Shown in pieces: positions 44,830 through 53,668 of a stretch of DNA of 64,000 bases; the stretch's first letter is position 1, and each line of letters opens with the position of its first letter. A program made the translations under genes and the position numbers. Under the pieces are notes generated by a model. That model was not told the DNA's origin, searched no databases, and saw only the letters and a program-made list of their open reading frames with translations. The stretch is taken from assembly GCF_001412595.2 (NCBI RefSeq), contig NZ_CP012640.2, positions 558,001 to 622,000 on the forward strand, in the 5' to 3' direction. This DNA is from Massilia sp. WG5 (GTDB lineage Bacteria; Pseudomonadota; Gammaproteobacteria; Burkholderiales; Burkholderiaceae_D).

Positions 44830-45606
44830 ATGCGCATCGCCACCTTCAACGTCAACGGCATCAACAGCCGCCTGCCCGCCCTGCTGCAATGGCTGGAAGA
44901 GACCCGGCCCGACGTCGCCTGCCTGCAGGAGCTGAAGGCGCCGCAAGAGAAATTCCCGGAGATGGAGATCCGCGCCGCCGGCTACCATCCGATCTGGCAC
45001 GGCCAGAAAAGTTGGAACGGGGTCGCCATCCTCGCCAGGGACGCGGAACCGCAGGAAATCGGGCGCGGCCTGCCGGGCGATCCCGAGGACGAGCAGAGCC
45101 GCTACATCGAAGCGGCGGTCAACGGCATCCTGGTCGGCTGCCTCTACCTCCCGAACGGCAACCCCGCGCCGGGCCCGAAGTTCGACTACAAGCTGCGCTG
45201 GTTCGAGCGCCTGCACAAGCGCGCCCAGGAGCTGATCGACACCGGGGCGCCCGTGATCCTGTGCGGGGACTACAACGTCATGCCGACCGAACTCGACGTC
45301 TACAAGCCCGAACGCTGGCTCGACGACGCCCTGTTCCGCCCCGAGACCCGCGCCGCCTACCGCAAACTGCTCGACCAGGGCTGGACGGACGCGCTGCGCG
45401 AGACCCATCCGGACGAGGTCATCTACACCTTCTGGGATTACTTCCGCGACGCCTACGGCCGCAACGCCGGCCTGCGCATCGACCACCTGCTCCTGAGCCC
45501 CGCGCTCGCGCCGAAGCTGAAGACGGCCGGCGTCGACCGCGAGGTACGCGGGCGCGAGAAGCCGAGCGACCATGCGCCGACCTGGGTGGAGCTGGACTGG
45601 CCTTGA
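44830..45606 (+). CDS. xthA: Exodeoxyribonuclease III (AP endonuclease)
   Basis: A 258-residue Mg-dependent AP endonuclease/3'-5' exonuclease of the ExoIII family. Catalytic motifs: NVNGINSR, QELKAP (metal Glu), YLPNG, GDYNVMPTELD, and C-terminal SDHAPTW. GGAG lies five bases ahead of the ATG. It functions in base excision repair in the cytoplasm. Its stop codon overlaps a possible TTG start of the next gene. Confidence 0.95.
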   Translation: MRIATFNVNGINSRLPALLQWLEETRPDVACLQELKAPQEKFPEMEIRAAGYHPIWHGQKSWNGVAILARDAEPQEIGRGLPGDPEDEQSRYIEAAVNGILVGCLYLPNGNPAPGPKFDYKLRWFERLHKRAQELIDTGAPVILCGDYNVMPTELDVYKPERWLDDALFRPETRAAYRKLLDQGWTDALRETHPDEVIYTFWDYFRDAYGRNAGLRIDHLLLSPALAPKLKTAGVDREVRGREKPSDHAPTWVELDWP

Positions 45607-46070
45607 GCCTGGACCCCGGCCTGCAGGTCCTCAGGCGCAGCCGGCCGATGCTGGCGCCGGGGGACATCTTCGCCTGGCAGCATGCGCGTCGGCCCGGGCG
45701 CTTCCATTTCGGCCGGGTCGTCTCCACCGAGGCAAATTTGACGGGCATCCCCGAGGTCCACTGCATTCTGATCTACCTGTACCGCGCCTGGTCGCTGGAC
45801 AAGCACGCCATTCCCGACCTGCGCCATGACCTGCTCCTGCTACCGCCGATCGGCACCAACCGACTGGGATGGACACGCGGCTATTTCGAGACCGTCGCAA
45901 GGCAGCCGCTTACGAAAGCCGACGTTTTGCCTCAGCACTGCTTCACTGACGGCGCCAGCTTCCTCGACGAGCATGGACGTTACCTGCCGGGGCCCGTGGA
46001 ACCGGTCGGCCGCTACGGCCTGGCCGGCATCGGCCTCATCGATGAACTGATCGGCATCGCTTTCGACTGA
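45603..46070 (+). CDS. Imm26-like immunity family protein
   Basis: A protein of 155 residues (TTG start overlapping the xthA stop) or 140 residues (ATG at 45648). The core, starting LAPGDIFAW and containing FHFGRVV, a hydrophobic ILIYLY strand and GYFETVA, resembles the Imm26 family of bacterial polymorphic-toxin immunity proteins. No toxin gene is adjacent, so this would be an orphan immunity gene or a member with a different role. The assignment is by pattern only. Confidence 0.5.
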   Translation: MSLDPGLQVLRRSRPMLAPGDIFAWQHARRPGRFHFGRVVSTEANLTGIPEVHCILIYLYRAWSLDKHAIPDLRHDLLLLPPIGTNRLGWTRGYFETVARQPLTKADVLPQHCFTDGASFLDEHGRYLPGPVEPVGRYGLAGIGLIDELIGIAFD

Positions 46071-46085
46071 CCGAGGCGGCGCCCC

Positions 46086-46278
46086 ATGAAGGACACCCAG
46101 CAGCCAGCGAAGGATGAAGAGCGGCAGGCCCCGGTGCCGAGCTCATGGCGCCCGACGCTGGTGCCATCGTCGATGCCTTTCGCGAAGGCGATCTGGAACT
46201 GGCGCGCGGCATCCAGGACGTGAACCCGGTTTCGCCCGTGCGCGTGCGCGAGCACGGTGCGCGATACCTGTTCGAGGT
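46086..46278 (+). pseudogene. Small gene broken by a frameshift
   Basis: An ATG at 46086 with GAGG upstream opens MKDTQQPAKDEER and reaches PSSWRPTL near 46160, then stops after 20 off-frame residues. In the other frame the sequence continues smoothly as GAIVDAFREGDLELARGI and NPVSPVR. Inserting one G at CTGGTGCC restores a single product. The restored protein would be about 60-65 residues, up to the convergent TetR gene, and its far end also looks degraded. The function is unknown. Confidence 0.45.
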
Positions 46279-46287
46279 CGATCCTGT

Positions 46288-46917
46288 CTACGTGCCCAGA
46301 CCGGGCGCCGGCTTCGCTTCCACCATCACCAGCTGCAGCGCGCTACCGGTGACGCTGTCGATATCCGGGCTGTAGCCGTCCTCGATCCAGCGCAGCGCGA
46401 TGTGGATCACGCCGCCCACCACGCCGGCCTGCAGCAGCGGGTCGGCGGTCCCGCCCTCCGGACCGGCGATGCGCGCGACTTCCTCGCCGATGGCGCGCAG
46501 CGAGGTATCGAAGGCCTTGTCGACGGCGCGGCTGACGCCCCGGATCTCCACCAGGAACACGCGCGCCGAGCGCGGGTCGCGCTGCAGCGCCGAGAAGTAG
46601 GCCCGCAGCATGGCGCGCGCGCGTTCGGTGCGCGTGGCGCCGGCGGCGGCGCCGGATTCCCTGATTTCGCGGAACACCGACCAGGTGACCGCATTATAGG
46701 AAGCGATCAGCAGGTCTTCGCTGTTGGCGAAGGATTCGTAAAAGTAGCGTTCCGTAAGGCCGGCCGCTTCGCGGACCGCCTTCACGGTGGCCTGGCGGTA
46801 GCCGCGCTCACCATAAACTTCGATGGCGGCCGCAATCAACTGGCTGCGGCGCTGGGCGCGGCGATCGTCTTGCGACACGCCCCGGTAGGGACGCGCTGGT
46901 GGAGTTTCTCGAGACAT
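46288..46917 (-). CDS. TetR/AcrR family regulator
   Basis: A 209-residue TetR-type repressor. The N-terminal helix-turn-helix is clear (ATVKAVREAAGLTERYFYESF, residues about 40-60), followed by a helical ligand-binding domain. The start at 46917 is a compromise; an in-frame ATG at 46935 is possible. It is divergent from the Baeyer-Villiger/SDR/hydrolase operon, and two overlapping inverted repeats lie in the gap, so it very probably controls that operon and itself. Confidence 0.9.
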   Translation of the reverse strand: MSRETPPARPYRGVSQDDRRAQRRSQLIAAAIEVYGERGYRQATVKAVREAAGLTERYFYESFANSEDLLIASYNAVTWSVFREIRESGAAAGATRTERARAMLRAYFSALQRDPRSARVFLVEIRGVSRAVDKAFDTSLRAIGEEVARIAGPEGGTADPLLQAGVVGGVIHIALRWIEDGYSPDIDSVTGSALQLVMVEAKPAPGLGT

Positions 46918-46939
46918 CCCTCTATTTTGGCACATAAAG

Positions 46940-46972
46940 TTGTCATCCCTAAAGTGACAATGTACAGTGTCA
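46940..46972. promoter_or_regulatory. TetR operators overlapping the monooxygenase promoter
   Basis: TTGTCA-N9-TGACAA (46940-46960) overlaps TGACA-N8-TGTCA (46955-46972), sharing the TGACA half-site. A sigma-70 promoter is superimposed: TTGTCA at 46940-46945, a 17-base spacer, and TACAGT at 46963-46968. Binding would block the monooxygenase promoter. Confidence 0.6.
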
Positions 46973-47000
46973 ATAATTAAAACAGAACAAAGAGACGCGA

Positions 47001-48485
47001 ATGTCTGACTCCTCCAGCCCGCAGGCGCCGGAAGGGATGCTGGACGTGCTGATCGTCGGCGCCGGCCTGTCCGGCATCGGCGCGGCCTGGCACCTGCAAC
47101 GCCACTGTCCCGGCAAGCGCTACGCGATCCTCGAAGCGCGCGACGCCATCGGCGGCACCTGGGACCTGTTCCGCTATCCCGGCGTGCGCTCCGACTCCGA
47201 CATGTACACCCTCGGCTACGCCTTCCAGCCGTGGACCGCCGGCAAGGCGATCGCCGACGGCCCCTCGATCCGCGACTACATCCGCGACACCGCGCGCGAC
47301 AACGGCATCGACCGCCACATCCGTTTCCGGCACAAGGCAAGGGCAGCATCCTGGTCGAGCCTTGATGCATGCTGGACCGTGGAGGCCGAGCATGAGGGCG
47401 CACCGGTGACGATCCGCGCCCGCTTCCTCTACATGTGCAGCGGCTACTACAGCTACGAGGAAGCCTACCGCCCGGTCTTCGAGGGCGAGGACGCCTACCT
47501 GGGCCGCATCGTGCAGCCGCAGTTCTGGCCGCAGGACCTCGACTACCGGGGCAAGCAGGTGGTGGTGGTCGGCAGCGGCGCGACCGCCGTGACCCTGGTG
47601 CCGGCGATGGCCGATCGGGCGGCGCACGTGACGATGCTGCAGCGCTCGCCCACCTACGTCGTTACCCGGCCGTCCGAATATGGCTTCGCGCGCAGCTTCC
47701 GGCGCTGGCTGCCGGAAAAGGCCGCTTACTGGGCGACGCGCTGGCGCGTGATCGTCGAGAGCATGCTGCTGTACCGCGTGGCGCGCAGCAAGCCGGAGCT
47801 GGCCAAGCAGAAGATCGTGGCGATGGCGCGCCACCAGCTGGGCAAGGATTTCGACGTCGGCACCCACTTCACGCCCGACTACAAGCCCTGGGACCAGCGC
47901 GTCTGCGTGGTGCCGGACGGCGACCTGTTCAAGGCGATCCGCCAGAAGCGGGCCTCGGTGGCGACCGACCACATCGAGCGCTTCACCGAGACCGGCATCC
48001 TGCTCAAGTCCGGCAGGGAGCTGGCGGCGGACGTGGTGGTGCTGGCGACCGGCCTGAAGATCAAGGTGCTCGGCGGCGTGGCCGTCACGGTCGACGGCCA
48101 GCCCTTCCGCGCCAGCGAGGCGATGTCGTACAAGGGCATGATGCTGAGCGGCCTGCCGAACTGCGTAATGACCTTCGGTTACACCAACGCGTCCTGGACC
48201 CTGAAGGCCGACCTCACCGCCGCGTACGTCTGCCGGCTGCTGCGCTACATGGACCGCAAGGGCATCGCGATCGCGGTGCCGCGCCGCGAAGCCGGGGTCG
48301 AGCCCGAGCCCTTCCTGAACTTCACCTCGGGCTACGTGCAGCGCGCCAGGGGAGAACTGCCGCAGCAGGGCTCGCGCCGCCCGTGGCAGGTCTACCAGAA
48401 CTATCTGCAGGACATGCTCACCATCCGCCACGGCCGCATCGCCGACGGCGTCATGCACTTTGGACCTTCAGGAGTCTTGCCATGA
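47001..48485 (+). CDS. Flavin-containing (Baeyer-Villiger type) monooxygenase
   Basis: A 494-residue class B flavoprotein monooxygenase. Two dinucleotide-binding folds are seen: GAGLSGIGAAW (20-30) for FAD and GSGATAVTL (191-199) for NADPH, with the FRYPGVRSDSDMYTLGY signature between them. The fingerprint region at 160-177 deviates: where relatives have HPQHWP, this protein has QPQFWP, losing both histidines. The enzyme should still bind both cofactors. It is likely to oxidise a ketone to an ester or hydroxylate a related compound. It leads a three-gene operon and overlaps the SDR gene by four bases. Confidence 0.9.
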   Translation: MSDSSSPQAPEGMLDVLIVGAGLSGIGAAWHLQRHCPGKRYAILEARDAIGGTWDLFRYPGVRSDSDMYTLGYAFQPWTAGKAIADGPSIRDYIRDTARDNGIDRHIRFRHKARAASWSSLDACWTVEAEHEGAPVTIRARFLYMCSGYYSYEEAYRPVFEGEDAYLGRIVQPQFWPQDLDYRGKQVVVVGSGATAVTLVPAMADRAAHVTMLQRSPTYVVTRPSEYGFARSFRRWLPEKAAYWATRWRVIVESMLLYRVARSKPELAKQKIVAMARHQLGKDFDVGTHFTPDYKPWDQRVCVVPDGDLFKAIRQKRASVATDHIERFTETGILLKSGRELAADVVVLATGLKIKVLGGVAVTVDGQPFRASEAMSYKGMMLSGLPNCVMTFGYTNASWTLKADLTAAYVCRLLRYMDRKGIAIAVPRREAGVEPEPFLNFTSGYVQRARGELPQQGSRRPWQVYQNYLQDMLTIRHGRIADGVMHFGPSGVLP

Positions 48486-49291
48486 AGCTCAACAACCGCG
48501 TCGCCGTGATCACCGGCGCCGGCAGCGGCATCGGCCGCGCTACCGCACTGTCCATGGCCCGCCGCGGCTGCCACCTGGCGCTGGCCGACATCAACGAGGA
48601 CGCCGTGCAGGACAGCGCCCGCGCGGCCCAGGCGCTTGGCGTACGCGCCAGCGCGCACCGCCTGGACGTGGCCGACCGCGCCGCCGTCGCCGCCTTCCCG
48701 GAACAGGTCAGGAGGGTCCACCAGCGGGTCGACATCGTCATGAACAACGCCGGCGTGGCGCTGGGCGGCAGCTTCGAGCAGGTCAGCGAGGCGGATTTCG
48801 ACTGGCTGCTGGAGATTAACTTCAACGGCGTGGTGCGGATGACGCGCGCCTTCCTGCCGCTGCTGCACCAGTCGGACGACGCCCGCATCGTCAACGTTTC
48901 CAGCATCTACGGTATCATCGCCCCGCCCGGCCAGGCCGCCTACGCAGCCAGCAAGTTCGCGGTGCGCGGCTTCTCGAACGTGCTGCGCCATGAGCTGGAA
49001 GGCAGCACGGTCGGGATCTCGGTCGTGCATCCGGGCGGCGTCGCCACCTCGATTGCGAAGAACGCCCGCATCCCGCAGGGCGCACCGGCCGACGAGGTCG
49101 AACGCGGCCGCAAGACCATGGAAAAGCTGCTGCGCATGGCGCCCGAACAGGCCGGCGAGATCATCGTGCGCGGCATCGAAAAGCGCCAGGCCCGCATCCT
49201 GGTCGGCAGCGACGCGAAAGCCGCAGCCTTCCTCGAACGCCTGGCGCCGGTCGGCTACTGGAAGCTCCTGAAGAAAGCGATCAAGCGATGA
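48482..49291 (+). CDS. SDR family oxidoreductase
   Basis: A 269-residue short-chain dehydrogenase/reductase. NAD(P) motif TGAGSGIGRA (11-20), NNAGVALG, catalytic Ser in VSSIYG and YAASK are all present. The C-terminal region has a basic tail. In the operon it may oxidise a secondary alcohol to the ketone used by the monooxygenase. The stop overlaps the start of the following hydrolase gene. Confidence 0.93.
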   Translation: MKLNNRVAVITGAGSGIGRATALSMARRGCHLALADINEDAVQDSARAAQALGVRASAHRLDVADRAAVAAFPEQVRRVHQRVDIVMNNAGVALGGSFEQVSEADFDWLLEINFNGVVRMTRAFLPLLHQSDDARIVNVSSIYGIIAPPGQAAYAASKFAVRGFSNVLRHELEGSTVGISVVHPGGVATSIAKNARIPQGAPADEVERGRKTMEKLLRMAPEQAGEIIVRGIEKRQARILVGSDAKAAAFLERLAPVGYWKLLKKAIKR

Positions 49292-50283
49292 CATCCTTCC
49301 TGACCCTGCTCGGCATCCTGGCCGGGACACTGGCGCTGTGCGCCGCCATCCTGGCCCTGTTCACCTGGTACACCGCGCGCAAGGTGGAAAGCGTGCTGCC
49401 CGCGAAGGGACGGTACGTCGAGGTGCCCGGCGCGCGCCTGCACGTGCGCGAGTTCGGCGAGCAGCGCGCCGACGCGCCGCCGATCCTGATGATCCACGGC
49501 CTGGCCGGCCAGCTCTCGCACTACACCTACGGCGTGGCCGGGCGGCTGGCGGAGCGCCACCGCGTGATCGTGGTCGACCGTCCGGGCTCGGGCTACTCGA
49601 CCCGCGCGCCGGAAACCGCCGCCGACCTGTCCACCCAGGCCGCCGCGCTGGCGGCCCTGATCCGCACCCTGGGACTCGGCAAGACCTTCGTGGTCGGCCA
49701 CTCGCTGGGCGGCGCGGTCGCGCTGACGCTGGCGCAGGAGCATCCGGAACAGGTGCTCGGGCTGGCCCTGCTGGCGCCGCTGACCCATATGCGCGACGAT
49801 GTGCCGGCGGTGTTCAAGGGCCTGACCATCCAGTCGCCGCTGATGCGCAAGCTGCTGGCGTGGACGCTGGCGGTGCCGGCGTCGATCAGGAACAGTACCA
49901 GGACGCTCGAAGTCGTGTTCGGCCCGGAGCCGGTGCCGAAGGATTTCGCGCTCAAGGGCGGCGGCCTGCTCAGCCTGCGGCCGTCGGCCTTCCTGTCGGC
50001 CTCGAGCGACCTGCAGGCCCTGCCGGCGTACCTGCCGCAGGTGCAGGCGCGCTATCCGGAACTGCGCCTGCCGGTGCACGTCCTGTACGGGAAGGACGAC
50101 CGCATCCTCGACTGGAAGGCCAACGGCCAGGCGCTGGTCGACAAGGTGCCGGGTGCGCGGCTGGAACTGATCGAGGGCGGGCACATGCTGCCGGTCACGC
50201 AGCCGGGGGTGACCGCGAAATTCATCGAGGGCGCGCTGCGGGAGCTGGCGGCGAGCCAGGCGCGGAACGCCGCTGCCGGCTGA
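49288..50283 (+). CDS. Alpha/beta hydrolase
   Basis: A 331-residue alpha/beta hydrolase with an N-terminal hydrophobic helix (membrane anchor or signal, residues 3-25). The nucleophile elbow is GHSLGGA, the acid is probably the Asp of GKDDRILDW, and the histidine is in EGGHMLPV. In the operon context it could cleave the ester made by the monooxygenase. Coupled by ATGA overlap to the SDR gene. Confidence 0.92.
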   Translation: MTSFLTLLGILAGTLALCAAILALFTWYTARKVESVLPAKGRYVEVPGARLHVREFGEQRADAPPILMIHGLAGQLSHYTYGVAGRLAERHRVIVVDRPGSGYSTRAPETAADLSTQAAALAALIRTLGLGKTFVVGHSLGGAVALTLAQEHPEQVLGLALLAPLTHMRDDVPAVFKGLTIQSPLMRKLLAWTLAVPASIRNSTRTLEVVFGPEPVPKDFALKGGGLLSLRPSAFLSASSDLQALPAYLPQVQARYPELRLPVHVLYGKDDRILDWKANGQALVDKVPGARLELIEGGHMLPVTQPGVTAKFIEGALRELAASQARNAAAG

Positions 50284-50288
50284 TTTGG

Positions 50289-50308
50289 GTCCCCGCCTGC
50301 GCGGGGAC
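50289..50308. terminator. REP-like perfect hairpin between convergent genes
   Basis: GTCCCCGC and GCGGGGAC form a perfect 8-bp stem with a CTGC loop, followed by GACGG. It lies between the hydrolase (ends 50283) and the hybrid kinase (ends 50314), so it can serve both as terminator. Its sequence matches the widespread CCCGCCTGCGCGGG intergenic palindromes; a related copy is at 19447-19470. Confidence 0.55.
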
Positions 50309-50313
50309 GACGG

Positions 50314-53300
50314 CTATGTCACCAGCACCGCCGCCAGCGCCGTCAAGTCATACGGCTTCCTCAGCACCACCGCATCCGGCCAGTTGTTGACCTCACCCTT
50401 GCCGGTCGCGAACACGATGCGGATGCCGGGCGCCAGCACGCGCGCCTCGGCGGCCAGCATGTCGCCGGACATGCCGGGCAGCAGGACGTCGGTGATCAGC
50501 AGATCGGATTCGTTCGAGATCAGCGCCAGGGCATCCTCGGCGGTGCCGGCCGAGCGCACCTCGTGGCCCAGATGGATCAGCAGGGCTTCGGTACTGTCGC
50601 GGATTTCCTCCTCGTCTTCCACCAGCACGATGCACAAAGGCGCCGGGGTCCCGTCCTGGTCGGCGCGCGGGCGCAGGACCGTCGGTTCGTCCAGCGCGCG
50701 GCCGCGCTGGTTGGCCAGCACCTGGCGGATGCGGCGCGCCAGGCTTTCGCGCGTGTAGGGCTTGCCGAGCAGTTCGACGCCCGGGTCGAGCCGGCCGCCG
50801 TGCACGATCGCATTTTCCGTGTAGCCGGAGGTGAACAGCACCGCCAGGTTGGGCAGGCGCTCGCGCGCCATGCGCGCCAGCTCCGGGCTGCGCAAGGTGC
50901 CGGGCATGACGACGTCGGTGAACAGGACGTCGATCGGCACGCCGGACTCCACCACCGCCAGCGCGCTGGCGGCGTCGGCCGCCTTCAGCACGCGGTAGCC
51001 GAGCTCGGTCAACATCTCGACGACCGTGGTGCGCACCGCCTCGTCGTCCTCGGCCACCAGGATGGTCTCGGTACCGCCAACGGCCGGCTGCGACTCGACC
51101 GGCGCGGCCAGCGCATCCTCGGCCGCCAGGGTGCGCGGCAGGTAGATCTTGACCGTCGTCCCCTGCCCCGGCTCGCTGTAGATCTTCACGTGGCCGCCCG
51201 ACTGCTTGACGAAGCCGTACACCATCGACAGGCCCAGGCCGGTGCCCTTGCCCTCTTCCTTGGTCGAGAAGAAGGGTTCGAAGGCCTGGCGCAGCACCTC
51301 GGGCGTCATGCCGGCGCCGGTGTCGGTCACGCCGATCATCACGTACTGGCCGGGCGCGACGTCGGCGTGGGTGCGGCAGTACAGGTCGTCCAGCACCGCG
51401 TTATGGGCTTCGATGGTAAGCCGGCCGGCGCCGTTCATCGCGTCGCGCGCATTGATCGCCAGGTTCAGCACCGCGTTCTCGACCTGGGCGACGTCGACGG
51501 CGGTGTTCCACAACCCGCCCGAAATCACCAGCTCGACTTCGATTTCCTCGCCGAGCGAACGGCGCAGCATGTCCTCCATGCCCATCACCACGCGGCTGAT
51601 CTTGACCACGCGCGGCTCGAGCGGCTGGCGGCGGCCGAACGCCAACAGGTAGCTGGCCAGCTTGGCGCCGCGCTCGACCGCCGAGCGGGCATTGCCGATC
51701 CAGCGCTGGCCCTCGCTGCCCTCGCACTGCATTTCGAGCAGCTGCAGGTTGCCGGAAATGATCTGCAACAGGTTGTTGAAGTCGTGCGCCACGCCGCCGG
51801 TCAGCTTGCCGACCGTCTCCATCTTCTGCGACTGCTGCAGCGCCAGCTCGGTGCGGCGGATCTGCTCCGCCTGCTCGCGGTCGCCCGTGATGTCGCGCCC
51901 GATCGCGTGGATGAAGACGGCGTCGGGCGCGGCCGACCACGACAGCAGGCACCAGCTGCCATCTTTCCGCCGGAAGCGGTTCTCGAACTTGTACACGTAA
52001 TGGCCGTCGCCGAGCGATGCCATCTGGGCCGAGGTGGCGGCCTGGTCGTCCGGGTGCACCAGATCGAGGAAATTGCGACCGACGATGTCCGACTCGAGCC
52101 AACCCAGCAGCGAGCCGAAGGCCGGGCTGACCGCTTCGACCCGGCCGTCGAAGCCGGCGACCAGCATGATGTCCTTCGACAGGCGCCACATGCGGTCGCG
52201 TTCCGCGGTGCGCTGCGTGACCTTTTCTTCCAGGCTGGCGTTCAGCTGCTCCAGGCGCTGCTCGCCCTGCTTGCGGTCCTCGATGTCGGTATTCGTGCCG
52301 ACCCAGCCGGACAGTTCGCCGTCCGGCCCGCGCTGCGCCACCGCGCGCGCCAGGTGCCAGCGGTAGCTGCCGTCGTGGGCGCGCAGGCGCATCTCGGCTT
52401 CATAGGTGGAACCGGAGGCGACTGCGATGGCCCAGCGCGTCGTCACCTGGGCCAGGTCGTCCGGATGCACGATGGCGGTCCAGCCGGTGCCGCCCAGCGC
52501 CTCGAATCCCAGGCCGCTGTAGGCATAGGCGTGATCGTTGAACCAGTCGCTCTTGCCGTCCGCGGTGGCGCTCCAGACCTGGTGCGGGATCGCATGGGCG
52601 AAGCTGTGGAAGCGGGCCTCGCTGCCGCGCAGCGCCTGCTCCGCCAGCACCCGTTCGGTGACGTCATGGCCATGCACGAACACCCCGGTGACGTCGCCGT
52701 CCACGTTGCGCTGCGCCTGGTAGACGAAGTCGACGTAATACAGGCGGCGCTGGTGGCCGGCGCCGGCCAGCCACAATGGCGCGGCGTTGGCGGTATGCGG
52801 CTCGCCGCTGCGGTAGACCTGGTCGAGCAGGTCGACGAAGCCCTGCGGCACGGTTTCCGGCAGCGCCTGGCGGATCGGACGGCCCAGCACCGGGCGCTGG
52901 CCGATCAGCGTGCTGCAGGCCGCGTTCACGAGGGCGAACACATGGTCCGGCCCGGTCAACTGGGCGATGAAGCCGGGCGCCTGCTGGAAGATGGCGCGCA
53001 GGCGGCTGTGCTCGGCATCCAGGCCGGCCACGGCCCGCACCTTGGCGGTGGACTCGATCACCAGCGCCAGCGCGCCGAGAATGGCGCCGTCCTCGCCGGT
53101 GACCGGCGAGTAGTCGAGATCGAACCAGCACGCCGCCGGCAGGCCGTCGCGCTCCAGCGTCAGCGGGTGGTCGCGGTAGGACAGCGTGCCGCCGCCCAGC
53201 ACCGTATCCAGCACCTTGGTATTCAGGGCGGCCGCCTCGGGCCAGGCATCGACGGCGCGGCTGCCGAAGATGGCCGGATGGCGCGCGCCGGACAGCGCCG

Positions 53301-53520
53301 CATAGCCTTCGTTGTAGATCAGGATACCGTCGCGCCCCCAGAGGGTGGCGATCGGCACCGGCGAGCGCAGGATCAGGTCGAGCGTGGTGCGCATCGCCGC
53401 CGGCCAGCGGGAAACCGGGCCGACGCTGGTGCCGCTCCAGTCGAAGCTATCGATCATTTTCCCGAGGTTTCCGCCTACATCGCCAAAGTTCCTGGCCGGA
53501 GCCGCGTCGCGCATCGCCAT
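50314..53520 (-). CDS. Hybrid sensor histidine kinase with PAS domains and two receiver domains
   Basis: A 1068-residue cytoplasmic sensor. Several PAS/PAC regions fill residues about 25-550, with a short coiled coil near 420-445. The kinase core has the phospho-acceptor His579 in [11 protein letters not shown], an N-box NLAINARDA near 686, and DTGAGM and GTGLGL ATP motifs. Two receiver domains follow, with phosphorylatable Asp869 and Asp1011, both intact. No membrane helix is seen, so it senses internal cues such as redox or light. There is no adjacent DNA-binding response regulator, so the partner is elsewhere. The first two in-frame ATGs are both possible starts. Confidence 0.93.
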   Translation of the reverse strand: MAMRDAAPARNFGDVGGNLGKMIDSFDWSGTSVGPVSRWPAAMRTTLDLILRSPVPIATLWGRDGILIYNEGYAALSGARHPAIFGSRAVDAWPEAAALNTKVLDTVLGGGTLSYRDHPLTLERDGLPAACWFDLDYSPVTGEDGAILGALALVIESTAKVRAVAGLDAEHSRLRAIFQQAPGFIAQLTGPDHVFALVNAACSTLIGQRPVLGRPIRQALPETVPQGFVDLLDQVYRSGEPHTANAAPLWLAGAGHQRRLYYVDFVYQAQRNVDGDVTGVFVHGHDVTERVLAEQALRGSEARFHSFAHAIPHQVWSATADGKSDWFNDHAYAYSGLGFEALGGTGWTAIVHPDDLAQVTTRWAIAVASGSTYEAEMRLRAHDGSYRWHLARAVAQRGPDGELSGWVGTNTDIEDRKQGEQRLEQLNASLEEKVTQRTAERDRMWRLSKDIMLVAGFDGRVEAVSPAFGSLLGWLESDIVGRNFLDLVHPDDQAATSAQMASLGDGHYVYKFENRFRRKDGSWCLLSWSAAPDAVFIHAIGRDITGDREQAEQIRRTELALQQSQKMETVGKLTGGVAHDFNNLLQIISGNLQLLEMQCEGSEGQRWIGNARSAVERGAKLASYLLAFGRRQPLEPRVVKISRVVMGMEDMLRRSLGEEIEVELVISGGLWNTAVDVAQVENAVLNLAINARDAMNGAGRLTIEAHNAVLDDLYCRTHADVAPGQYVMIGVTDTGAGMTPEVLRQAFEPFFSTKEEGKGTGLGLSMVYGFVKQSGGHVKIYSEPGQGTTVKIYLPRTLAAEDALAAPVESQPAVGGTETILVAEDDEAVRTTVVEMLTELGYRVLKAADAASALAVVESGVPIDVLFTDVVMPGTLRSPELARMARERLPNLAVLFTSGYTENAIVHGGRLDPGVELLGKPYTRESLARRIRQVLANQRGRALDEPTVLRPRADQDGTPAPLCIVLVEDEEEIRDSTEALLIHLGHEVRSAGTAEDALALISNESDLLITDVLLPGMSGDMLAAEARVLAPGIRIVFATGKGEVNNWPDAVVLRKPYDLTALAAVLVT

Positions 53521-53668
53521 CTTGTCAATCTGCCTAGAGTCTTATGAGGACAGCAATTGTAAAGCGTTTGAAGTTTCTACGAAACACGATTTACGGTAGC
53601 GTGCCGCCCGGAAATTTTTCGTATAGACTCATGCAATATTTACAATAAGAACCCCAGGGAGAAAACCC

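Noticed and set aside
50563..53547. A 994-residue open frame on the plus strand
   Set aside because: Antisense of the hybrid histidine kinase; same shadow composition.
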